Source of the DNA: an uncultured Alphaproteobacteria bacterium
Lineage (GTDB): Bacteria; Pseudomonadota; Alphaproteobacteria; CAKMZR01
Length of the DNA stretch: 5,883 nt
Reading direction: 5' to 3'
Assembly (NCBI GenBank): GCA_929200455.1
Contig: CAKMZR010000105.1
Location: forward strand, 1 to 5,883
Below are positions 1-5,327 of this stretch, one piece after another. How positions within the stretch are numbered: the stretch's first letter is position 1; each line of letters begins with the position of its first letter. The notes beneath the pieces are model-generated. The model made no database searches. It had not been told where the DNA came from and was given only the letters and a program-made list of their open reading frames with translations. Made by a program: the position numbers and the translations under genes.

Positions 1-1382
1 TATCCGACGAAGTGAGAAGTTTGGGTCTGTTCTTTTATTGTGTACCATGCGTTTGATGTGGAGGAGTCGCCGGAACCTTTCCATGCACCTCTGGCGCGAT
101 TTTTTTGGTCGTCCATGGAGGATTTGAATTCTTGGATATTGACGGATCGTCCCTGTCTACGTAGGACATCGACGGTCATATCGAGAGGGAATCCGAAGGT
201 GTCATAAAGCTGGAAGGCGATGTGTCCTGGCAGGGGTTCTGAAGAGGAGAGGTTCGCGAGGGCGGCATTGAGCCTGTGCATACCTTGCTCGAGACTTTCA
301 GAGAAGCGTTCTTCTTCACGATTGAGTGTGGAGGAGATGGTATGTTGGGCAGACGGGAGTTCTGGGTAGATGTCTTGATTTTCTTGTATGAAGAGGGGAG
401 CGATGGAGGCGAAGATGGGATTTTTGCTGCCCAAGAGATGGGCATGACACATGCCTCTTCGCATGATTCTTCGCAAGACATATCCTCTTCCTTCATTGGA
501 GGGAAGGATGCCGTCTGCGATCATGAAAGATGCGGCTCTTGCGTGGTCTACGATGACTTTGAGGGACGCACGGGCGGAACTGTGGGTTTCGAGGGAGAGG
601 GTATCGGCGACAAATTCCATGACGGATTTGAGATGGTTGGTGTCGTAGTTGTCATGTTTTCCTTGCAAGACGGAAGCGATTCTCTCGAGTCCCATTCCTG
701 TATCGACGGATGGTTTGGGGAGTTTGATTCGTGATTTGTCTTCGAATTGTTCGAATTGCATGAAGACGAGGTTCCAGATTTCTGTGAAGCGGTCGCCGTC
801 TTCATCTGGAGAGCCCGGAGGTCCTCCTTGGATGTGTTCGCCGTAGTCGTAAAAGATTTCTGAGCAAGGTCCGCATGGGCCTGTATTTCCCATTTGCCAG
901 AAGTTGTCATCTGTTTTGATGCGAATGATTCGTTCTTTGGGAATTTCAGCGATGGACTGCCAAAGGTTGAAGGATTCGTCGTCATCATGGTAGACGGTGA
1001 TCCAAAGTTTTGAACGAGGAATTTCCATGGTTTTGACGATGAGATTGGAGGCGTGTTCGATGGCTTGTTCTTTGAAGTAGTCGCCGAAGGAGAAGTTTCC
1101 GAGCATTTCGAAGAAGGTGTGGTGTCTTGCGGTATAGCCGATATTTTCGAGGTCATTATGTTTTCCGCCTGCACGTAGGCATTTTTGGCATGTGACGGCC
1201 CGAGGAATTTCTGGAGGATTTTGTTTTCCTGTGAAGAAGTCTTTGAACTGTACCATCCCTGAGTTGGTGAAGAGTAGGGAGGGGTCATTTTCTGGTACGA
1301 GGGGATAGGAGGGAATGTGGACGTGTTGTTTTTGTGAGAAGTATTGGATAAAGGTGTCACGAATAGATTTTACGGTTGTCAT
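1..1382 (-). CDS. alaS: alanine--tRNA ligase, N-terminal 460 residues (partial)
   Basis: Cytoplasmic class II aminoacyl-tRNA synthetase that activates alanine with ATP and charges tRNA-Ala. Translating the minus strand from the ATG at 1382-1380 gives one uninterrupted frame to the left edge: 460 codons plus two bases. Visible landmarks are FTNSGMVQFKDFF (residues 38-50), CLRAGGKHNDLENIGYTARH (68-87), HTFFEMLGNFSFGDYF (88-103), WQMGNTGPCGPCSEIFYD (162-179), GGPPGSPDEDGDRF (186-199), the motif 3 stretch GMGLERIASVLQG (229-241) and YVLRRIMRR (301-309). These cover the aminoacylation core and the tRNA-recognition helical region. The editing domain and C-terminal oligomerisation domain (full AlaS is about 870-890 residues) lie outside the window. 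The start agrees with the family's usual N-terminus, but no Shine-Dalgarno sequence precedes it. Its coding strand is C- and A-rich, opposite to the neighbouring ribD cluster, and the protein is correspondingly rich in Gln, Thr, Ser and Pro. It is divergent from ribD. Confidence 0.97.
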   Translation of the reverse strand, partial: MTTVKSIRDTFIQYFSQKQHVHIPSYPLVPENDPSLLFTNSGMVQFKDFFTGKQNPPEIPRAVTCQKCLRAGGKHNDLENIGYTARHHTFFEMLGNFSFGDYFKEQAIEHASNLIVKTMEIPRSKLWITVYHDDDESFNLWQSIAEIPKERIIRIKTDDNFWQMGNTGPCGPCSEIFYDYGEHIQGGPPGSPDEDGDRFTEIWNLVFMQFEQFEDKSRIKLPKPSVDTGMGLERIASVLQGKHDNYDTNHLKSVMEFVADTLSLETHSSARASLKVIVDHARAASFMIADGILPSNEGRGYVLRRIMRRGMCHAHLLGSKNPIFASIAPLFIQENQDIYPELPSAQHTISSTLNREEERFSESLEQGMHRLNAALANLSSSEPLPGHIAFQLYDTFGFPLDMTVDVLRRQGRSVNIQEFKSSMDDQKNRARGAWKGSGDSSTSNAWYTIKEQTQTSHFVG

Positions 1383-1401
1383 TGTGGGTATATAGTTTAG
1401 G

Positions 1402-1423
1402 TTATGAGTGGATTATGAGAGGA
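1402..1423 (+). repeat. 11-bp tandem repeat in the divergent promoter region
   Basis: Two adjacent copies, TTATGAGTGGA (1402-1412) and TTATGAGAGGA (1413-1423), differ at one base. The 11-bp period is about one helical turn, as expected for paired binding on one face of the DNA. The repeat lies between the two divergent start codons, so it could be an operator, but chance is possible in this low-complexity G/T/A-rich strand. Confidence 0.5.
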
Positions 1424-1453
1424 TAGCGTGAGTTAGAGTTAAGAGCAAGAGAT

Positions 1454-1458
1454 AGGAG
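1454..1458 (+). promoter_or_regulatory. ribosome binding site of ribD
   Basis: AGGAG sits 7 bases before the ATG at 1466. It supports this start over any other, although the surrounding GA repeats make purine runs common here. Confidence 0.75.
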
Positions 1459-1465
1459 AGAGAGT

Positions 1466-2641
1466 ATGGATTTGAGGGATAAGGAAGTGATGAGGGAAGC
1501 GTTGGATTATGCGTCGTGGGGATTGGGGGTTGTGTGGCCGAATCCGAGTGTTGGTTGTGTGGTGAGGGGTGTTAATGGTGAGATTGTGGGGAAGGGTCGT
1601 ACGTTATCGGGAGGACGTCCTCATGCGGAGAAGGAGGCGTTGCGGGAGGCGGGAGAGGGAGCGAGGGGTGGAGAGGTGAGTGTGACGTTGGAGCCGTGTA
1701 ACCATGAGGGAGAGAGTGGTTCGTGTGTGCACGCATTATTGGAGGCGGGGGTGAGGCGTGTTGTGGTGTTGTTGGGAGATGTGGACGTGCGTGTTCGTGG
1801 TGGGGGAGTGGAAGCCTTGAGGCGTGGAGGGGTGGAGGTGGAGGAGGTGTGGAAGGAGGATCGGAGTGATGATTTGGTGAGAGATGCTTTGAGGCTGAAC
1901 GGGGGTTATATATTGAACAGGTTGGAGGGGAGGCCGTTATTGTCATTGAAGGTGGCGACAACGCTTGACGGCAAGATGGGTTTGCGAGGACGAGGAGGTG
2001 TGAAGATTACGAATGAGGGAGCCCATGAGGATGTGCATAGGATGCGTGGTTGTTATGATGGAATTTTGGTGGGTTGGGGAACGGTGAAGCTTGATGATCC
2101 GCTGCTGACGTGTCGTATAGAGGGAGAATCGTGGAGGAGTCCGCTGGTGATTGTGTTGGACAAGGAGGGTTCTATGGGGAGGTTGGAGGGTGAGGAATTG
2201 CGACTGATGGAGGATTTGAGTGTGAGGGGTTTGGTGGTTTTGGTGGGAGAGGGCGTGGAGGATGAGGTTGTGAGGAGGATAGAGGAGCGTGGGGCGAGTG
2301 TGCGTGTGATGAGATTGGGGATTAGGGGAGGGATGAGGTGGAGGGATATAGGGAAGGTATTGGGTAGGGAGATGGGATTGACGCGTGTGATGGTGGAGGG
2401 AGGGAGAGGTGTTTTTACGCGTATGTTGAACGAGTCGAGTGTGGACAGACTGTATTGGTATCGAGACGGGAGTTTGATGGGGAGCAAGGATGGTTTGGAC
2501 GTGTGGGGTGGAGGCTCGGATGATGTGTGGAGGTGGAAGGTTTTGAAGAGGAGGGATTGGGGGAGTAGTGATTTGGTGGTTTTGGAGGAGGAAGATTTTG
2601 ACGAGAGGTTGTGTGGTTTGTACGAGGAGGTATGGGTATGA
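1466..2641 (+). CDS. ribD: bifunctional riboflavin biosynthesis protein RibD (deaminase / reductase)
   Basis: Cytoplasmic enzyme of riboflavin synthesis. The N-terminal domain deaminates 2,5-diamino-6-ribosylamino-4(3H)-pyrimidinone 5'-phosphate, and the C-terminal domain reduces the ribosyl group with NADPH. The 391 residues fit the fused form (about 360-400). Deaminase domain (about 5-145): PNPSVGCVV (25-33), PHAE (52-55) with zinc ligand His53 and catalytic Glu55, and EPC with zinc ligands Cys78 and Cys87 at the usual spacing. Reductase domain (about 155-385): GRPLLSLKVATTLDGK (155-170), DGILVGWGTVKLDDPLLTCR (198-217) and VEGG (310-313). Oddities: the usual GRTPPC before the last zinc ligand is GESGSC here, DPNP is DVDV (105-108), the protein has no glutamine and only two phenylalanines. 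All zinc and catalytic residues remain, so it is probably active. Its TGA overlaps the next start as ATGA, implying translational coupling. No other rib gene is in the window. Confidence 0.95.
   Translation: MDLRDKEVMREALDYASWGLGVVWPNPSVGCVVRGVNGEIVGKGRTLSGGRPHAEKEALREAGEGARGGEVSVTLEPCNHEGESGSCVHALLEAGVRRVVVLLGDVDVRVRGGGVEALRRGGVEVEEVWKEDRSDDLVRDALRLNGGYILNRLEGRPLLSLKVATTLDGKMGLRGRGGVKITNEGAHEDVHRMRGCYDGILVGWGTVKLDDPLLTCRIEGESWRSPLVIVLDKEGSMGRLEGEELRLMEDLSVRGLVVLVGEGVEDEVVRRIEERGASVRVMRLGIRGGMRWRDIGKVLGREMGLTRVMVEGGRGVFTRMLNESSVDRLYWYRDGSLMGSKDGLDVWGGGSDDVWRWKVLKRRDWGSSDLVVLEEEDFDERLCGLYEEVWV
2625..2630 (+). promoter_or_regulatory. ribosome binding site deciding the first bdh start
   Basis: A perfect AGGAGG inside the end of ribD lies 7 bases before ATG 2638. 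The in-frame ATG at 2632 would leave only one base of spacing and the in-frame GTG at 2611 lies upstream of the site. The start is therefore at 2638, overlapping the ribD stop by 4 bases. Confidence 0.85.
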
Positions 2642-3414
2642 GGGATGATGTTCGTGTTGTGCTGATAACGGGTTCGACGGGAGGTATCGGTCGTGTGATG
2701 GCGGAAGTTTTTGCGGAGTCTGGTTATGATGTGGCGTTGCATGGAGAGGAGGAGGAAGCGGAGATACAGAAGACACATTTGAGAGGCTATGGGGTGGAGG
2801 TTGAATATTTTGGAGCGGATTTTAGGAATCGGGAAGAGGTTGGTGGTCTTGTGGGTCGTGTGGAGGCGGAGTTTGGGAGGGTGGATGTATTGGTGAACAA
2901 TGCGGGGACGCAGCATATGAAGTCTTTTGAATCTTTTGAGTACGAGAAGTGGGCGGAAATTTTGGAGATTAACCTGACGTCATCATTTTGTTTGATGAAG
3001 GATGTTATGGGGGGGATGGTGAGTCGTGGTTGGGGACGTATTGTGAACATGTCGTCTGTGCATGGCTTGTCTGGTTCTGTGGGTCGAGCGGCTTATTCTG
3101 CGTCGAAGCACGGTCTGGTGGGTTTGACGAAGGTTGCGGGATTGGAACTGGCGGGAACGGGTGTGACGTGCAATGCGATTTGTCCCGGTATTGTGGATAC
3201 GCCATTATTTGGGAAGATGGTCAGTGATGTGGCCCGGGAGCGAGGGGAGAGTGAGGCGGTGGTACGTCAGAGTTGGCTTATGGAGAAGCAGCCGTCTGGC
3301 GAGATGGTCAAAGCAGAGGATGTGGCGCGTTTGTGTCTTTATTTGTGTGGAGATTCGTCTTGTTCTTTTCAGGGATTGAGTTTTCCGATTGATGGAGGCT
3401 GGCTTTCGCAATAG
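2638..3414 (+). CDS. 3-hydroxybutyrate dehydrogenase-like SDR, first copy, divergent pocket
   Basis: Short-chain dehydrogenase of the D-3-hydroxybutyrate dehydrogenase type, which interconverts 3-hydroxybutyrate and acetoacetate with NAD in the cytoplasm. The 258 residues match the family. Seen: cofactor loop TGSTGGIG (11-18), NNAG (87-90), Asn112, Ser140, Tyr153 and Lys157 of the catalytic set, EKQPSG (216-221) and C-terminal DGGWLSQ. It is about 58% identical (hand alignment) to the next gene. Of the pocket residues known in Pseudomonas HBDH (Gln94, His144, Lys152, Trp187, Gln196, Trp257, offset by 2 here), Gln92, His142 and Trp255 are kept. Lys is Arg150, Trp is Ile185 and Gln is Met194. 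The fold and redox chemistry are secure, but the substrate may differ (for example another 3-hydroxy acid) or activity may be reduced. The start is set by AGGAGG at 2625; the gene overlaps the ribD stop (ATGA) and is followed after 36 bp by its paralogue. Confidence 0.88.
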   Translation: MRDDVRVVLITGSTGGIGRVMAEVFAESGYDVALHGEEEEAEIQKTHLRGYGVEVEYFGADFRNREEVGGLVGRVEAEFGRVDVLVNNAGTQHMKSFESFEYEKWAEILEINLTSSFCLMKDVMGGMVSRGWGRIVNMSSVHGLSGSVGRAAYSASKHGLVGLTKVAGLELAGTGVTCNAICPGIVDTPLFGKMVSDVARERGESEAVVRQSWLMEKQPSGEMVKAEDVARLCLYLCGDSSCSFQGLSFPIDGGWLSQ

Positions 3415-3438
3415 TATTGTTGGGGAGTTAGAATTTTT

Positions 3439-3444
3439 GAGGAG
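3439..3444 (+). promoter_or_regulatory. ribosome binding site of the second bdh
   Basis: GAGGAG lies 6 bases before ATG 3451, inside the 36-bp gap between the two dehydrogenase genes. The gap contains no hairpin with a T run, so co-transcription across it is likely. Confidence 0.75.
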
Positions 3445-3450
3445 AGAAGG

Positions 3451-4227
3451 ATGGAGAGAAGGGTAGTATTGGTGACGGGTGGGACGAGAGGTATAGGTTA
3501 TGCGATAGCGAGGATTTTTGCGGAGTCTGGTTATGACGTAGCTTTTCATGGTCTTGGAACTCCTGAGGAGATAGAGGAGCAGAAGGCGTTGCTGAGGGGC
3601 AACGGGGTGAAGGTAGAATATTTTGCGGGTGATTTGCTGCAGGGGGAGGAGGCGTTGGGACTGGTGGGTCGCGTGGAGGCGGATTTTGGGAAGGTGGATG
3701 TATTGGTGAACAATGCGGGGATGCAGTATGTTGCGGCGTTTGAGGATCATGAGTTGGAGATGTGGGATAAGGTGATAGCGGTAAATTTGACGGCTTCTTT
3801 TTGCACGATGAAGATGGCGATAGGGGGTATGGTGAGTCGTGGTTGGGGACGTATATTGAACATAGCGTCGGTGCATGGGAAGGTGGGTTCAGTGCATAAG
3901 GCGTCGTATGTGACGTCGAAGCACGGGATGCTAGGTTTGACGCGAGTGGCGGCCCTTGAGTTGGCGGGAAGTGGAGTGACGTGCAATGCGATTTGTCCGG
4001 GCTGGGTGAGCACGCCGCTTGTGTGGGCACAGGTGAAGAAGCGTTCTGAGGAGCGTGGCGTGTCGCTGGATGAGGCACGAGAGTCGTTGGTGAAGGAGAA
4101 GCAGCCGTCTGGAACGATGTTGGAGCCTGAGGAGGTGGCGAAGTTGAGTTTATTTTTGTGTTCTGATGAGGCGAAGCATTTTCAAGGTTCGGCTCTTTCG
4201 ATTGACGGGGGTTGGAGTGCCCAGTAG
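3451..4227 (+). CDS. 3-hydroxybutyrate dehydrogenase, second copy, canonical
   Basis: D-3-hydroxybutyrate dehydrogenase (SDR family), cytoplasmic and NAD-dependent, converting 3-hydroxybutyrate to acetoacetate in polyhydroxybutyrate or ketone-body use. The 258 residues are the usual length. Seen: TGGTRGIG cofactor loop (9-16), NNAG (87-90), Asn112, Ser140, Tyr153, Lys157, CNAICPGW (178-185), EKQPSG (216-221) and C-terminal DGGWSAQ. All pocket positions known from Pseudomonas HBDH are kept with an offset of 2: Gln92, His142, Lys150, Trp185, Gln194 and Trp255. This makes it the better candidate for genuine 3-hydroxybutyrate dehydrogenase of the pair. The ATG at 3451 has GAGGAG 6 bases upstream and gives the family's normal short N-terminus. 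Its TAG is 2 bases before the mnmA start. The gene is called bdhA, hbdH or bdh in different genomes, so no symbol is given. Confidence 0.93.
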   Translation: MERRVVLVTGGTRGIGYAIARIFAESGYDVAFHGLGTPEEIEEQKALLRGNGVKVEYFAGDLLQGEEALGLVGRVEADFGKVDVLVNNAGMQYVAAFEDHELEMWDKVIAVNLTASFCTMKMAIGGMVSRGWGRILNIASVHGKVGSVHKASYVTSKHGMLGLTRVAALELAGSGVTCNAICPGWVSTPLVWAQVKKRSEERGVSLDEARESLVKEKQPSGTMLEPEEVAKLSLFLCSDEAKHFQGSALSIDGGWSAQ

Positions 4228-4229
4228 GT

Positions 4230-5327
4230 ATGTTGGTAGGAGAGTTGGAAGGTTGTGAAAGGGGAGATCGAGTGGTGGTAGCGATGTCCGGAGGCGTAGA
4301 TTCTTCGGTTGCGGCGGCGTTGTGTCAAGAGCGTGGTTATGAGGTGATAGGGATTACGCTTCAGCTTTATGATGGGGGAGAAGATTTGGGCTTGGGAGGT
4401 CGTTCTTGCTGTGGAGTCCGAGATATTGATGATGCAAGGCGTGTGGCGTTGAAACTGGGGATAGGTCACTATGTATTGGATTATGAGAGTCGTTTTCGGA
4501 AGGGTGTGATAGATGATTTTGTGGAGAGTTATTTGCGAGGGGAGACGCCGATACCGTGTGTGCGATGCAATCAGGAGGTCAAGTTTTCTGAATTGTTGTT
4601 GTTTTCCAAGGATTTGGGAGCGAAAGCTCTTGTGACGGGTCATTATGTGAGGCGTTGTCGTGTGGGGGGAGGGGTTGAGTTGCACAAGGCGGTGGATGAG
4701 ATGAAGGATCAGAGTTATTTTTTGTTTGCGACGACGCAAGATCAGCTGGAGTATTGTCATTTTCCGTTGGGAGGTTTGGCGAAGAGTAAGACGCGGGAGT
4801 ATGCAGCAGAGCGTGGTTTGGGGGTGGCTCAAAAGCGGGATAGTCAAAACATTTGTTTTGCACCGGATGGTGATTATGCGAAGGTGGTGAGGCGTCATGG
4901 AGGAGGGGGTATGGAGGGAGATATTGTGGATGCGTCGGGTCAGGTGAAGGGTCGGCACGCAGGAATAGAGAATTACACGGTGGGTCAAAGGCGAGGGCTG
5001 GGACTTGGAGCTGTGACGGACACGGAGTCCTTTTATGTTTTGCGTATAGATGCAGAGAAGAACGAGGTTGTGGTGGGTCCGAGGGAGTTGCTCGCGGTGG
5101 GAGAGATTAAGTTGCGAGATATGAATTGGCTAGGGGGTTCTGAGGGGGCTGGAGGCGAGGCGTACGTGAAGGTGCGTTCGAGTATGAAGGCGGTGGCGTG
5201 TACGTACGCGTGGCAGGATGGCGGTATGAAGGTGCGTTTCCGGGATCCTCAATATGGTGTGTCGAGAGGCCAAGCGGGCGTTTTGTACGAAGGCGATCGT
5301 GTTCTTGGCGGGGGATGGATCGTTTAG
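4230..5327 (+). CDS. mnmA: tRNA-specific 2-thiouridylase MnmA
   Basis: Cytoplasmic enzyme that adenylates and then thiolates C2 of wobble uridine 34 in the tRNAs for Lys, Glu and Gln, using sulfur from a cysteine desulfurase relay. The 365 residues fit the family (about 350-380). Seen: ATP pyrophosphatase loop SGGVDSS (20-26), GITLQLYD (41-48), CVRCNQEVKF (110-119) with nucleophile Cys113, TGHYVRR (136-142), KDQSYFLFATT (159-169), NICF with the second catalytic cysteine Cys209, and NYTVGQRRGLGLG (248-260). Both catalytic cysteines are present. The form is alphaproteobacterial. ATG 4230 is chosen because related proteins have a short leader before RVVVAMSGG. GGAG at 4214 is 12 bases away, so initiation may depend on coupling to the preceding stop. 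TTG 4212 and GTG 4272 (GGAG 5 bases before it, 351 residues) are alternatives. Its stop overlaps that of the convergent downstream gene. Confidence 0.95.
   Translation: MLVGELEGCERGDRVVVAMSGGVDSSVAAALCQERGYEVIGITLQLYDGGEDLGLGGRSCCGVRDIDDARRVALKLGIGHYVLDYESRFRKGVIDDFVESYLRGETPIPCVRCNQEVKFSELLLFSKDLGAKALVTGHYVRRCRVGGGVELHKAVDEMKDQSYFLFATTQDQLEYCHFPLGGLAKSKTREYAAERGLGVAQKRDSQNICFAPDGDYAKVVRRHGGGGMEGDIVDASGQVKGRHAGIENYTVGQRRGLGLGAVTDTESFYVLRIDAEKNEVVVGPRELLAVGEIKLRDMNWLGGSEGAGGEAYVKVRSSMKAVACTYAWQDGGMKVRFRDPQYGVSRGQAGVLYEGDRVLGGGWIV

Larger units (their letters stand above)
1383..1465. promoter_or_regulatory. divergent alaS / ribD intergenic region
   Basis: These 83 bp are the only sizeable non-coding stretch and must hold the start signals for alaS (leftward) and probably for the whole ribD-mnmA cluster (rightward). 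A TATATA hexamer at 1389-1394 reads the same on both strands and is a possible -10 element in either direction. A TTGTCA at 1376-1381, inside the start of alaS, resembles a rightward -35 but is not well spaced to a good -10. Going right, the region has an 11-bp tandem repeat (1402-1423), two GAGTTA copies (1430-1441) and then a purine-rich leader ending in the ribD ribosome binding site. No convincing full -35/-10 pair, hairpin, T-box or riboswitch fold is seen. The promoter assignment is inferred from geometry. Confidence 0.5.
2638..4227 (+). repeat. tandem duplication of a dehydrogenase gene
   Basis: Two adjacent same-strand copies of one SDR gene, each 258 codons, lie head to tail. Perfect DNA matches in register include 2880-2908 with 3693-3721 (29 bp), 3016-3041 with 3829-3854 (26 bp), 3163-3185 in the GVTCNAICP region with its counterpart in the second copy, and 2708-2729 with 3515-3536 (22 bp, shifted 6 bp by small N-terminal indels). 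Protein identity is about 58% by hand, so the duplication is not very recent. The identical blocks are where both proteins are conserved. Confidence 0.85.

Noticed and set aside
276..734. A 152-codon open frame on the + strand
   Set aside because: It lies wholly inside alaS, whose minus-strand translation is continuous and matches the family through this region.
548..1360. A 270-codon minus-strand frame overlapping alaS in another frame
   Set aside because: The alaS frame from 1382 is intact and carries every expected motif. This alternative frame is composition-driven and shows none.
1383..1465. FMN riboswitch upstream of ribD
   Set aside because: The leader is at most 83 bases, is mostly GA repeats, and has none of the conserved FMN-aptamer segments or a multi-helix fold.
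1943..2916. Long open frames on the minus strand opposite ribD and the first dehydrogenase (277 and 287 codons)
   Set aside because: C depletion on the + strand makes the antisense stop triplets rare, so long empty frames arise. The translations are low-complexity Ser/Thr/Pro/His-rich with no family motif, and the + frame is a clear RibD.
3205..4078. Minus-strand open frames opposite the dehydrogenases (223 and 216 codons)
   Set aside because: These are antisense shadows with biased low-complexity composition. The sense proteins are unambiguous.
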